In this document: positions 16,191 to 25,627 of the stretch, one piece after another
How positions within the stretch are numbered: position 1 is the first letter of the stretch
Layout: each line of letters begins with the position of its first letter
Assembly: GCF_001988955.1 (NCBI RefSeq)
Contig: NZ_CP014263.1
Location: 5,622,501-5,686,500 of the forward strand
Direction: 5' to 3'
Length of the DNA stretch: 64,000 bases
Source: Spirosoma montaniterrae
GTDB lineage: Bacteria > Bacteroidota > Bacteroidia > Cytophagales > Spirosomataceae
Notes under the pieces: generated by a model
Seen by the model: the letters and a program-made list of their open reading frames with translations, nothing else
Databases searched by the model: none
Told to the model about the DNA's origin: nothing
Made by a program: the position numbers and the translations under genes

Positions 16191-18557
16191 ATGCACTTTC
16201 TCAAATTCCTGCTTCTGCTCCTATCGGTAACCGCCTTTGCTCAAACACCTGCCACTGACTGGACCAACGCCTACTGGCCTGCTCGCTGGATTCTGCACCC
16301 TACCGCCCCGGTGCGCCAATACGGTATTTTTCATCTCCGAAAGACTATCGACCTGCCGCAAAAACCAGTTCGGTTTGTGGTTCACGTATCGGGCGATAAC
16401 CGTTACCGGCTGTTTGTAAATGGCCGCGCCGTGGGCATGGGTCCGGCCCGCTCCGATACCCAGAACTGGAACTACGAAACCTACGACCTCGCGCCCTATT
16501 TGCAGGCAGGCCGTAATGTGCTGGCCGCGCAGGTCTGGAACATGGGCGATGGCATTCCCTTCGCGCAGATGAGTTATCAGACGGGTTTTGTACTTCAGGG
16601 CGATTCAGACGCCGAGAAGGTTGTTAATACCGACGCAAGCTGGAAGGTCTACCAGAATCCAGCCTACTCACCCATTAAAAACGACATCGCCAAAATGCGG
16701 ACGTATATCGTGGTGGGCGATGGCGACCGGGTCGATGCCGCGCAATATCCCTGGGGCTGGGAGCAGCCTAATTTCGACGATAAAAACTGGCTGGCAGCCA
16801 AACCGCTGGGTTTTCCGACCAAGCCACGCGGTCTCGGCACCGATGGTAACTGGGGTTTAGTGCCGCGCCAGATTCCAATGATGGACGAGCGGCCCGAACG
16901 GCTGGCAACAGTTCGGCGCGTGGAAAATGGAAAAATGGACGCCGGTTTTTTGCAAGGCAAAACGCCCGTTACGGTGTCGGCCAACACAAAAGCCGTGTTT
17001 CTGCTCGATAACGGTGTGCTGACCAATGCCTACCCTGAACTGACCGTTAGCCGGGGAAAAGGTGCGACCGTTACGCTGGGGTATGCCGAAGCATTGTTCG
17101 ATGCCAGCGGCAAAAAAGGCAATCGAAACGAGATAACGGGCCGAACCATGCGGAGTTTCGACGATCAGTTTGTGGCCGATGGCGCCGACCGCCGAACGTT
17201 TCGACCGCTGTGGTTTCGGACGTACCGCTACTTGCAACTGACGGTCGAAACCAAAGACGAACCGATCACGCTGAACGATCTGGTTGGGCAGTTCACGGGC
17301 TATCCGTTCGTAGAAAAAGGGCAGTTTACGACCAACGACACAACACTGAAACAAATCTGGAACGTGGGCTGGCGAACGGCCCGGCTCTGCGCAGGCGAAA
17401 TGTATTTCGACTGCCCATACTATGAACAGTTGCAGTATGTAGGCGATACACGCGTACAGTCGCTGATTTCGCTTTACGTAGCGGGCGACGACCGCCTAAT
17501 GCGAAAGGCTATTCTCGACTATGACCACAGCCGTTTCAACGAGGGACTGACACAGAGCCGCTACCCTTCGGCTGATTTTCAGGTGATTCCGACGTTTTCG
17601 TTGTTCTGGGTTTGTATGATTCATGATTACTGGATGCACCGGCAAGACGATGCGTTCGTGAAGTCGATGCTGCCGGGCGTGCTGGGTGTGCTGAACTGGC
17701 ACGAAGAACGTTTAGCCAAAAATAACCTGAACGGCCCGCTCAACTGGTGGAATTTTGTGGACTGGGCCTGGCCCTGGACCGAAGAAACGCGCATTGGCGG
17801 GGTGCCGCCCGGTGTTCGCGAAGGGTCGAGTGTGCTGACGCTGCAACAGGCGTATACGTATTTCCGGGCGGGCGATTTGCTGGCGCATTTCGGGCAGAAC
17901 GAACGCGCCGAACATTACCGCGAACTGGCCCGCCGACTCAACCGGGCCGTATATAGCCAATGCTGGGATGCCGGACGCGGCCTGCTGGCCGATACACCGG
18001 CGAAGAAAACGTTCAGCCAACACGCCAATATTCTGGCCGTGCTGACTGATGCCGTGCCGAAAGAGCAGCAAACGGCTTTGCTAACCAAAACCATGACGGC
18101 TACGGATATAACGCAGGCTACGTTTTACTTTAAATTCTACCTGTTCGAAGCGTTGAAGAAAACGGGCTCGGGCGATCAACTCATCCCGCAGCTCAAACCC
18201 TGGCGCGACATGCTGGCAATGGGCCTGACTACCTTCGCCGAAAACCCCGAACCCACCCGCTCCGACTGCCACGCCTGGAGTGCCTCGCCCCTTTACCAGT
18301 TTCTGAGCACTACCTGCGGCATCCGTCCCGCCGAACCCGGCTTCCGCTCCGTCCGCATCGACCCCGCCCTCGGCGACCTGACGAGCGTAGAAGGTCGCGT
18401 ACCACATCCGCAAGGCGACATTGTGGTACAATTCCAGAAAACCGCAACAGGTAGCCTTACCGGCAGCGTTACCTTACCCGAAAAATTGACCGGAACGCTG
18501 CGCTGGAACGGCAAAACGCTGGCGTTGAAGGGCGGAAAACAAGCGGTTTCTATGTAG
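16191..18557 (+). CDS. Secreted alpha-L-rhamnosidase-like glycoside hydrolase (GH78-type)
   Basis: The 788-residue protein has a signal peptide (MHFLKFLLLLLSVTAFAQT), a beta-sandwich N-terminal region with FVVHVSGDNRYRLFVNGRAVGMGPARSD (the carbohydrate-binding-like domain of bacterial rhamnosidases), then an (alpha/alpha)6 barrel. DCPYYEQLQYVGDTR (about residues 406-420) is the catalytic-loop equivalent of the usual CPxRDER-W-GD. The substitution of YEQ for DER makes the exact specificity uncertain. It would release terminal rhamnose from plant or microbial glycans in the periplasm. Its TAG stop is provided by the repeat that follows. Confidence 0.75.
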   Translation: MHFLKFLLLLLSVTAFAQTPATDWTNAYWPARWILHPTAPVRQYGIFHLRKTIDLPQKPVRFVVHVSGDNRYRLFVNGRAVGMGPARSDTQNWNYETYDLAPYLQAGRNVLAAQVWNMGDGIPFAQMSYQTGFVLQGDSDAEKVVNTDASWKVYQNPAYSPIKNDIAKMRTYIVVGDGDRVDAAQYPWGWEQPNFDDKNWLAAKPLGFPTKPRGLGTDGNWGLVPRQIPMMDERPERLATVRRVENGKMDAGFLQGKTPVTVSANTKAVFLLDNGVLTNAYPELTVSRGKGATVTLGYAEALFDASGKKGNRNEITGRTMRSFDDQFVADGADRRTFRPLWFRTYRYLQLTVETKDEPITLNDLVGQFTGYPFVEKGQFTTNDTTLKQIWNVGWRTARLCAGEMYFDCPYYEQLQYVGDTRVQSLISLYVAGDDRLMRKAILDYDHSRFNEGLTQSRYPSADFQVIPTFSLFWVCMIHDYWMHRQDDAFVKSMLPGVLGVLNWHEERLAKNNLNGPLNWWNFVDWAWPWTEETRIGGVPPGVREGSSVLTLQQAYTYFRAGDLLAHFGQNERAEHYRELARRLNRAVYSQCWDAGRGLLADTPAKKTFSQHANILAVLTDAVPKEQQTALLTKTMTATDITQATFYFKFYLFEALKKTGSGDQLIPQLKPWRDMLAMGLTTFAENPEPTRSDCHAWSASPLYQFLSTTCGIRPAEPGFRSVRIDPALGDLTSVEGRVPHPQGDIVVQFQKTATGSLTGSVTLPEKLTGTLRWNGKTLALKGGKQAVSM

Positions 18558-18634
18558 AGACGCAAGATTTTGCGTCTCTTTCGCTGACGCATTGGAGACG
18601 CAAAATCTTGTCGCTCCGGCGCACCGGTCTCTAC
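18554..18634. repeat. Palindromic repeat family A, copy 2 (interrupted right arm)
   Basis: The left arm gtagagacgcaa-GATT-ttgcgtctc (18554-18578) faces a right arm gagacgcaa-AATC-ttg that is interrupted by about 16 bases (including gctccggcgcaccgg) before its gtctctac end. The TAG at the left edge ends the rhamnosidase gene. The CTA at the right edge (18631-18633) is the TAG of the convergent oxidoreductase gene. Confidence 0.85.
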
Positions 18635-19425
18635 AAGCCCAGATAATAGTCGTAGCCTCGCTCGGCCCAGAAATCGCGGGGGCGGGTGTCGCTGAAAAAG
18701 ATGCGCCCAATGCGTTTGAGGTTCTTTACGCCGTATTTGTGCGGAATAATCAGCCGAACGGGTGCGCCGTGGGCGTTGCTGATAGGCTGACCATTCAGCT
18801 CGTAAGCCAGCAGCGTTTGCGAATGCAGCGCACTCGCCATGTCGATGCCAACGTAATAGCCTTTGTCGGGCGTTTCCAGACCGACGTACTCGAAAAGTTC
18901 GCTGGCGTTGCCGGGTTTCGTGCCGAGTTTGTAGCGTTCGAGAAAGTCGGCCAGCCGCGCTCCGCCCCAGTGCTGAATCTGACTCCAGCCTTCTACGCAT
19001 TTGAAATCATATACCAGTTCGTGCTTGGGCAGCGTGCGGATGTCGTCCATTGTCAGGTATAGCGGATTCTGCTCGTCACGGTCTACGTGCAATTTCCAGT
19101 CGGCGGGGAGGGGCGTTCGGAGGCCGTCGTAGCCATTCTGACGGGGTTGTTTGGCCGCCCTATCGAGCGGGTAAGTTTTCACTAAGTTGGCATTGCTGAA
19201 ATACGTTCGGGCAATGGTCTCGTTGGCATCGAGTACCCGGCGCAGGGGCTTTTTGGCACCGTATAAATTAGGGCTGTTTTTTATCCATAAATAAACGCCA
19301 ATCGGCACCGTTGCCGCCAGCGCGAACAGGCCAAATGCTTTCAACGTTTGCCGACGCACTGCCGATTCAGGCAGGTCGCTTTCGGGCAGTTTGGGTTCGG
19401 GATTGGTGTTGATGGCCGGTTTCAT
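18631..19425 (-). CDS. Molybdopterin-dependent oxidoreductase (sulfite-oxidase/YedY-like fold)
   Basis: The 264-residue protein has a twin-arginine-type leader (VRRQTLKAFGLFALAATVPIGVYLW), consistent with export of a folded Mo-cofactor protein. DFKCVEGWSQIQHWGG (about residues 140-155) holds the Cys that ligates molybdenum in this fold. The stretch ending in NAHGAPVRLIIPHKYGVKNLK is the usual C-terminal cofactor-contact block. It overlaps the next gene, a membrane cytochrome b, by four bases, which is the expected electron partner. The substrate is unknown; MsrP-like repair of methionine sulfoxide is one possibility. Confidence 0.85.
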   Translation of the reverse strand: MKPAINTNPEPKLPESDLPESAVRRQTLKAFGLFALAATVPIGVYLWIKNSPNLYGAKKPLRRVLDANETIARTYFSNANLVKTYPLDRAAKQPRQNGYDGLRTPLPADWKLHVDRDEQNPLYLTMDDIRTLPKHELVYDFKCVEGWSQIQHWGGARLADFLERYKLGTKPGNASELFEYVGLETPDKGYYVGIDMASALHSQTLLAYELNGQPISNAHGAPVRLIIPHKYGVKNLKRIGRIFFSDTRPRDFWAERGYDYYLGL

Positions 19426-20156
19426 GAGAGGGCTGGATTAATCGGTGGGGCAACTGGGGGCGTTTCAGGGGCTTGTTCGGTGGTCATCGCCTGTTCAGGA
19501 TCGTCTGGTTTCAGTACCTCAAAACCAGTAATAATGCTCTGAAAATTGCGCCAGCCAGCCCGAATTACCTGCGCAATGTGAACGATGAAAAAAAGTACAT
19601 AACCAATGGTAAGCGCGAAATGAATAAGCCGGGCCGTTTCGTAGCCGCCCACCAGAGCCGTGAGCCAGTGAAACTGTGTAGGTTTATAGATAGCATAACC
19701 CGTCAGCACCGAGCCAACGCCCATTAGCATAATCGAGAAATAAGCAATCTTCTGCGCCCCGTTGTATTTCACAAACGGCGGCTGGGTTTTGCGTAATCCG
19801 AGGTCGTAAAGCGTTACCTGAACCGCTTCCCGAAACGAATTGCGATCTGGCACCAAATGCCGCCACTCGCCCGAAACAAACGTGTAGCCCACATACAGAA
19901 CGCCATTCAGCAGAAATAGCCACATAAACACAAAGTGCCACGCCATACCCTCGGCCAGCCGACGCGACACGCCTAATGCCTTATAAAATCCATCAGGAAA
20001 AAACGAAATTAGTGTCCAGTCGCCGAGGGTGATTTTGTACGGATCGTAGGCCCAGTAGATGAGCAGACCGCTCCAGATCATGACAAACAGCACCGGGAAG
20101 TTAATCCAGTGAAACCAGCGAATGGCGAGCGGATGCTTGTGAACAATGCGGGGCAT
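19422..20156 (-). CDS. Membrane cytochrome b, partner of the Mo-oxidoreductase
   Basis: From ATG 20156 (MPRIVHKHPLAIRWFHW) this is a 244-residue four-helix membrane protein. That start is preferred because the upstream extension begins at a TTG and has no membrane logic. Heme-ligand His residues are visible in RWFHWINF, in AEGMAWHFVFMWLF and in LIHFALTIGYVLFFIVHIAQ, as in the cytochrome b561/thiosulfate reductase cytochrome b group. A Pro/Thr-rich cytoplasmic tail ends the protein. The stop overlaps the start of the oxidoreductase gene, implying a two-subunit electron-transfer complex. Confidence 0.85.
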   Translation of the reverse strand: MPRIVHKHPLAIRWFHWINFPVLFVMIWSGLLIYWAYDPYKITLGDWTLISFFPDGFYKALGVSRRLAEGMAWHFVFMWLFLLNGVLYVGYTFVSGEWRHLVPDRNSFREAVQVTLYDLGLRKTQPPFVKYNGAQKIAYFSIMLMGVGSVLTGYAIYKPTQFHWLTALVGGYETARLIHFALTIGYVLFFIVHIAQVIRAGWRNFQSIITGFEVLKPDDPEQAMTTEQAPETPPVAPPINPALS

Positions 20157-20279
20157 AGGCGTTGATTTTCTGAGCAATGTGTTACGAAGGCAGAACAATG
20201 TACGCAAATCGTTTTTAAATCGGATGTATGCATGGAAGCTTATTTTTTAACTTGCGGCCAGCACAGTAAAAACTCAGAA

Positions 20280-21140
20280 ATGCACATCAAAACCCTCGAT
20301 ACCGGCCCGTTCAAACTCGACGGCGGAGCCATGTTCGGCGTAGTACCGAAAACCCTGTGGCAACGTACTAACCCCGCCGACGACCGCAACCTCTGCGAGT
20401 GGGCACTCCGCAACCTGCTCATCGAAACCACTGACGCCAGCGGCAAACCCCGGCTACTTTTGGTCGATACGGGCGTGGGCGACAAACAGGACGCTAAATT
20501 TATGGGCTTCTACGACCTGCCCAACGGCAAAACACTGCCCGATGCCGTGCAACAGGCTGGCTACACCCTCAGCGACGTAACCGACGTACTGCTGACGCAC
20601 CTGCACTTCGATCATGCGGGCGGGGCCGTGCGCTGGGCCGATGCGGGCCGAACCCGGCTCGAACCCACGTTTCCGCGTGCTACCTACTGGAGCCACAGCC
20701 AGCAGTGGGCGTGGGCCATGCAACCCAACCCCCGCGAACGGGCTACCTACCTGCGCGAGAACATTATGCCGTTGCACGAGAGCGGTCAACTGCGCTTTAG
20801 CGATCAGCATGAACTGGGCATCCCTGGCATTGAGCTATTGTACGTAGATGGACATACGGAGAAAATGCTGATGCCCAAAATAGAGACAAATGGACAAACG
20901 CTGCTCTTCTGCGCCGATCTGATTCCATCGGCATCGCACGTGCCGGTGCCGTATGTAATGGGATACGATGTGCGCCCATTGCTGACAATGGACGAAAAAA
21001 CGCAGTATCTTACCCGCGCTGTGCAGGAAAACTGGCTGCTCGTTTTTGACCATGACCCGACCTGCGAAGCGGCCACGGTTGAGCAAACGGAAAAGGGCGT
21101 CCGGGTAAAGGAGAAGGGGCCATTGGCGGAGTTTATATGA
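20280..21140 (+). CDS. MBL-fold metallo-hydrolase
   Basis: The ATG at 20280 (MHIKTLDTGPFKLDGGAMFG) is preferred over the in-frame ATG at 20232 because family members begin at this point. The zinc site is clear: LLTHLHFDHAGGAVRW (HxHxDH, about residues 104-119), a later His (TYWSHSQQW), VDGHTEKM and an Asp/His in the C-terminal FDHDP. The closest style is the quinolinase/AttM-like group of soluble hydrolases. The substrate is not known. A DUF4868-like or regulatory neighbour is not seen; the patatin gene follows on the same strand. Confidence 0.85.
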   Translation: MHIKTLDTGPFKLDGGAMFGVVPKTLWQRTNPADDRNLCEWALRNLLIETTDASGKPRLLLVDTGVGDKQDAKFMGFYDLPNGKTLPDAVQQAGYTLSDVTDVLLTHLHFDHAGGAVRWADAGRTRLEPTFPRATYWSHSQQWAWAMQPNPRERATYLRENIMPLHESGQLRFSDQHELGIPGIELLYVDGHTEKMLMPKIETNGQTLLFCADLIPSASHVPVPYVMGYDVRPLLTMDEKTQYLTRAVQENWLLVFDHDPTCEAATVEQTEKGVRVKEKGPLAEFI

Positions 21141-21212
21141 AGCCGTACCGGGCGAACGTTCCCGATTCAACTTTGGGCAAACTAAACGTTGCAGCCTGCC
21201 GTTAAAAAGGGT

Positions 21213-21998
21213 ATGAAAATCGGCTTAGTATTATCCGGTGGCGGAGCGCGGGGTATAGCGCACCTGGGCGTCATAAAAGCCCTTCAGGAAATGGGTATCC
21301 GGTTCGATCAGATTGCCGGAACCAGTGCCGGAGCCATTACGGGCGCACTGCTGGCACAGGGCTACACGCCCGATGAAAGTCTGAAAATCGTTGAATCGTC
21401 GTCGTTTGTGCGGCACCTGCGCCCGGCCTGGAACCGTATGGGGCTGTTACGCATCGACACGGCCATTGACCTCTACAAAAAGTATATTCCCCATGACTCG
21501 TTCGAGCAGTTGCAGATTCCGCTCCACGTGCTGGCTGTTGACCTGAACGACGGCGAACAGGTTATTTTCGATAAAGGCGAACTGATTCGGCCCGTGCTGG
21601 CGTCGTGCTGTCTGCCGGGCATTTTTGAGCCGCTGCTTATCAATAAACGGCAATACGTTGATGGGGGTGTGCTAAACAACCTACCGGTCGATGTAATCGA
21701 ACATAAAGTTGATTTTCTGATTGGGTCGCACTGCAACGTGCTGGGTCAGGGAACCCGCAAGCCAATTTCATCCATGCGGGGTGTTATCGAGCGCAGTCTG
21801 GTACTGGCCGTACAAAGCAAGACCAAAGAGCGATTCAGCCGGTGTGACATCCTGATCGAACCCCCCCAACTGGCTGAGTACGGAACCCTCGACGTCAGCA
21901 AAGCCCGCGAGTTGTTTCGGATAGGCTATCAGTACACGCGCACAATGGCCGATCAGATTGAAAAACGCTTCAACGCACCCGTTGCTAAAACGGACTGA
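21213..21998 (+). CDS. Patatin-like phospholipase
   Basis: The ATG at 21213 gives MKIGLVLSGGGARGIAHLGV; an upstream TTG at 21189 is also in frame but less likely. The protein is 261 residues long and holds the patatin set: oxyanion loop GGGARG (residues 9-14), nucleophile GTSAG with Ser38, and DGG (about residue 150) with the catalytic Asp. Such enzymes are soluble or membrane-associated acyl hydrolases. This one has no signal peptide and no outer-membrane barrel domain. A strong hairpin terminator follows its stop. Confidence 0.9.
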   Translation: MKIGLVLSGGGARGIAHLGVIKALQEMGIRFDQIAGTSAGAITGALLAQGYTPDESLKIVESSSFVRHLRPAWNRMGLLRIDTAIDLYKKYIPHDSFEQLQIPLHVLAVDLNDGEQVIFDKGELIRPVLASCCLPGIFEPLLINKRQYVDGGVLNNLPVDVIEHKVDFLIGSHCNVLGQGTRKPISSMRGVIERSLVLAVQSKTKERFSRCDILIEPPQLAEYGTLDVSKARELFRIGYQYTRTMADQIEKRFNAPVAKTD

Positions 21999-22019
21999 TA
22001 CTGTTGCTGATACATCGTA

Positions 22020-22056
22020 CAAAAATGCCGGGCTTAACATCCGGCATTTTTGTTTT
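22020..22056 (+). terminator. Rho-independent terminator after the patatin gene
   Basis: Exact 12-bp arms caaaaatgccgg (22020-22031) and ccggcatttttg (22041-22052) enclose a 9-base loop and are followed by a T-rich run. The position 21 bases after the stop suits a terminator. Confidence 0.8.
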
Positions 22057-22294
22057 GGTAGAAGTCTATAGGAAATGTGGCTAAACTTTTGGTCAGGTAG
22101 CCAAAATTGACTTTTTCCAATTATTTGTTTTGTATACCGTATAAATACTTACTGAAAGATAATTCTGATTTAGGCCAATTTTTATAAATAGTACATGATA
22201 TAACTAAGTACTACTTTGTTAGGTACAAAATATTATTTTGAATTACACAAACTCGATATAATAATAATCTGTAAAAAGAAATAGTATAAAAATT
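22057..22294. other. A+T-rich gene-free stretch ahead of the first SusC gene
   Basis: About 240 bases between the patatin terminator and the promoter at 22295 carry no convincing gene or hairpin. The sequence is strongly A+T-rich (many T/A runs), as expected of an upstream regulatory region. No specific operator is identified. Confidence 0.5.
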
Positions 22295-22326
22295 TTTGAT
22301 AAGTTTTTTTGAATTGCTTAGTTTTG
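22295..22326 (+). promoter_or_regulatory. Bacteroidota promoter for the first SusCD operon
   Basis: TTTG at 22295-22298, a 20-base spacer and TAGTTTTG at 22319-22326 give a full match to the TTTG / TAnnTTTG consensus at the correct spacing. The predicted start lies about 35 bases before the SusC ATG at 22366. Confidence 0.7.
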
Positions 22327-22365
22327 CTGAACGTGAATGTTTTCTTAACCTAAATTAAATTTACT

Positions 22366-25300
22366 ATGAGTAGAATTCTACTGGTGGGTATGCTTCTTGT
22401 GTGCTCACTCTGGGTGCCAGCATGGGCCCAGGAGCGAACTATTACGGGTAAAGTAACCGCTGCCGAAGATGGTAGTCCAATGCCCGGTGTATCGGTGGTA
22501 GTGAAAGGCACTACGCGTGGAGCCAATACCGATGCCAACGGCATGTATTCGATTAGTGTACCTGACCGAAAAAGCCAATTGGTTTTTAGCTTCGTCGGTA
22601 CAGCTACACAGGAGGTAGAAGCGGGAAACCGTTCAGTAATCGATGTACAACTGGCAAACGATTCGAAACAACTTGGTGAGGTAGTCGTAACGGCGCAGGG
22701 CCTGGTTCGGGAGAAACGCGCTTTAGGATACGCCGTAACCGCCGTTGACAAGAAGTCGATTGAAGACCGTCCGCAGGCCGACGTAGGGCGGGTGCTGCAA
22801 GGCAAAGTTCCTGGCGTGAACATCACGGCTACGTCGGGGGTGTCAGGTACGGGCACCAACATCACCATTCGCGGGTATTCGTCTATCACGGGTTCGGTGC
22901 AGCCGCTGTTTGTGGTCGATGGGGTTCCTTTTAACTCCAACACCAACACGCGGGCTACGGGTCAGACGGGAGTTACCGATTTTACCAGCGGCTCTCAATC
23001 ATCATCGAGCCGTTTTCTGGATTTAGACCCCAACAACATCGAGAATATTACCGTGCTGAAAGGGTTGGCCGCCACCGTAACCTACGGCGATCAGGGCCGG
23101 AACGGGGTAATTCTGGTGACGACCAAGAACGGTACGCGCAAAGCCCGCAAAACCGAATTCACCGTTACGCAGTCGCTCTTCACCAACACAGCGCACCTGC
23201 CGCGTTATCAGAACGATTACGTAGGTGGCTTCCAGCAAAATTTAGGCTATTTCTTCAGCAACTGGGGACCAACGCTCGCAGAGGCCAAAATTTATCCGTC
23301 GCAGAACACTAACCCAGCTCTGACGAACCATCCTTTCGCTTTTTTGTCTGTAGCCGCCACAAGGGCCGCTATGGCCGATTACGTGACATCGGTTAGCCCG
23401 TATACCATGCAGATTTTCCCCAACAACGTGAAAGATTTCTTCCGGCGGGGCAATATCTCCAACACGGCACTGAACATTTCGGGTGGTGGCGAAAAGGTCA
23501 GCTATAACGTATCGGTTGGCTATAACAACGAGCAGGGCTACATTCCTAACAACGGTCTCCGACGGCTGAACATTGGCCTGGGCCTGAACGCGCAGATGAG
23601 TAAGCGGCTGTCGATGCAGACATCCATCAACTTCGCCAACACCGATCAGTTTTCGCCCCCGCTCAGTGCCGGTCAGGGCAACAACGCCAACGACTTCCCC
23701 TCGGTACTGGCAAACGTGATGTACACCCCGCGTCAGGTTGACCTGATGGGCTGGCCCTACGAAAATCCGATTGATGGCAGTACGGTTTATTTCCGTAGCG
23801 GCAACGACATTCCGAACCCCCGCTGGGTGCTGAATAACTACAAAACTACGGGCGTTGTAAACCGGATCTTTGCCTCCAACACCGTCACGTATGATTTAGC
23901 TAAAGACCTGACGCTGCTTTATAAAGTGGGCTTGGATACCTACGACGAAGTGCAGGAGTTCAAACTAAACAAAGGTGGCGTTGCGCTTGTGAATGGCTTG
24001 TATAACACGCTGAACTTCAAAAATACCATCTGGGATAACACCCTGCTGTTGTCTTACAACCGTTCAGTGAGCGAAAACCTGTCGTTATCGGGTAAGTTAG
24101 GTGGCAACATGCGAAATGACCGGTTTAGCCTGTATAACATCAACAGTCAGAATCAGTTAGCCCGCAACCTGTATAAGCATAATAATTTTATTGACAACGT
24201 AGCGTTCGACCAGACCACCGAGCAGACCCGCATGGGTATTTTCGGCGAAATAACTGCCGACCTGAACAACTATCTGTTTGTTAATTTGGCAGGCCGTAAC
24301 GACTGGACCTCGACCGTTGAGCCAGAAAATCGCCGTATCTTCTATCCATCGGGTAGTGTCTCGTTTGTGCCAACAACTGCCTTCAAAGGATTAGAGTCGC
24401 CTTTTATGAGCTTCCTGAAAGTGCGGGCCGGTTATGGTACGTCGGCGGGTTTCCCGAATCCTTACAGCACCCGCAACATTCTGGCTCAGAGCGCACGCGG
24501 CTGGCTGAACGCTGCCGGAGCACCTGTACAGACGCACTCCGTTGATAACACACTGGGCAACGCCAACCTGAAGCCGGAATTGCACACCGAATACGAGTTG
24601 GGTCTGGAAGGTAAATTTTTCAACAATCGGATTAATGTTGACCTGACGTTGTACCGCCGGATTACCCGCAATCTGATTACCAGATCGCCCCTCGATGCAG
24701 CTACCGGCTTTACCGAAACCACCATCAACCTCGGTAAAATTCGTAACCAGGGTATCGAGTTGAGCTTGTCGGGGAATATAATTCGTCGCGGTGATTTTGC
24801 CTGGGATGGAACGTTCAACTTCTCGCGCAACGAACCCTTGGTGATGGACCTCGGTGGCACCTTGCAGGAAGTTCAGGTAACGGGCTTTGGCTCGGCGTTG
24901 GGTAACTACGCAGTGGTGGGCAAACCGTTCAACATCATCAAAGGAACGGGCTACCGGCGCAATGAGCAGGGGCAGTTTCTGATTGATAATCAGGGGTATC
25001 TGCAAACCACTACCTCGCCCATTGTTCTGGGCGACCCCAACCCGGCCTTTACCACCAGCTTCATCAACGATTTCAGCTTTAAAGGCTTCTCGTTCAATAT
25101 GATGTGGACGTATCGGCACGGCGGAGCTATGTACTCGTCAACAGCGGGTGCGCTGCTCGGGCGCGGCCTGACCTACGACACGGGACTGGAAAAAGGGTAT
25201 GACCGTGCTCAGACGTTCATCTTCCCCGGCGTAAAGGCCGACGGCAACCCGAACGACATTCAGGTAACGGCGTCGGACGTAGGCTTCAACAACCTGTATT

Positions 25301-25584
25301 TCTTTGGCGATGAGGGGCGTATTTTCGACGGTTCTACGATTCGTCTTCAGGAGTTATCGCTGGGCTACCAACTGCCCACCTCACTGCTGGGCCGAATTGG
25401 CATCAAGCGGGCAACGATTTCTTTGACCGGCAACAATATCTGGTATAAGGCACTCAACTTCCCGCCGGGCCTGAACTTCGATACCGATAACTTAGGGCTG
25501 GGCGTTGGCAACGGGATGGGCTTTGAATTCCTGACCGGGCCAAGTTCGCGCCGACTGGGTGGCACGCTTAAACTGACGTTCTAA
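22366..25584 (+). CDS. SusC/RagA-family TonB-linked outer-membrane transporter, locus 1
   Basis: The 1072-residue protein has a signal peptide ending at AWAQ, then the carboxypeptidase-like N-terminal domain (ITGKVTAAEDGSPMPGVSVVVKGTT, about residues 25-100), a plug with VLQGKVPGVNITATSGVSGTG and PLFVVDGVPF, and a long 22-strand barrel ending in GGTLKLTF. It pulls large substrates through the outer membrane together with the SusD lipoprotein encoded 43 bp downstream. The substrate cannot be read from the sequence, as no hydrolase is adjacent. A near-perfect Bacteroidota promoter lies upstream. Confidence 0.93.
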   Translation: MSRILLVGMLLVCSLWVPAWAQERTITGKVTAAEDGSPMPGVSVVVKGTTRGANTDANGMYSISVPDRKSQLVFSFVGTATQEVEAGNRSVIDVQLANDSKQLGEVVVTAQGLVREKRALGYAVTAVDKKSIEDRPQADVGRVLQGKVPGVNITATSGVSGTGTNITIRGYSSITGSVQPLFVVDGVPFNSNTNTRATGQTGVTDFTSGSQSSSSRFLDLDPNNIENITVLKGLAATVTYGDQGRNGVILVTTKNGTRKARKTEFTVTQSLFTNTAHLPRYQNDYVGGFQQNLGYFFSNWGPTLAEAKIYPSQNTNPALTNHPFAFLSVAATRAAMADYVTSVSPYTMQIFPNNVKDFFRRGNISNTALNISGGGEKVSYNVSVGYNNEQGYIPNNGLRRLNIGLGLNAQMSKRLSMQTSINFANTDQFSPPLSAGQGNNANDFPSVLANVMYTPRQVDLMGWPYENPIDGSTVYFRSGNDIPNPRWVLNNYKTTGVVNRIFASNTVTYDLAKDLTLLYKVGLDTYDEVQEFKLNKGGVALVNGLYNTLNFKNTIWDNTLLLSYNRSVSENLSLSGKLGGNMRNDRFSLYNINSQNQLARNLYKHNNFIDNVAFDQTTEQTRMGIFGEITADLNNYLFVNLAGRNDWTSTVEPENRRIFYPSGSVSFVPTTAFKGLESPFMSFLKVRAGYGTSAGFPNPYSTRNILAQSARGWLNAAGAPVQTHSVDNTLGNANLKPELHTEYELGLEGKFFNNRINVDLTLYRRITRNLITRSPLDAATGFTETTINLGKIRNQGIELSLSGNIIRRGDFAWDGTFNFSRNEPLVMDLGGTLQEVQVTGFGSALGNYAVVGKPFNIIKGTGYRRNEQGQFLIDNQGYLQTTTSPIVLGDPNPAFTTSFINDFSFKGFSFNMMWTYRHGGAMYSSTAGALLGRGLTYDTGLEKGYDRAQTFIFPGVKADGNPNDIQVTASDVGFNNLYFFGDEGRIFDGSTIRLQELSLGYQLPTSLLGRIGIKRATISLTGNNIWYKALNFPPGLNFDTDNLGLGVGNGMGFEFLTGPSSRRLGGTLKLTF

Positions 25585-25627
25585 CAACAAGTACCTGCGA
25601 GATAGACATAGCTCCAATTCGTAACTC

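Noticed and set aside
24391..25119. Open frame antisense to SusC of locus 1 (242 codons)
   Set aside because: It is inside a strongly supported SusC barrel and its product has no domain pattern.
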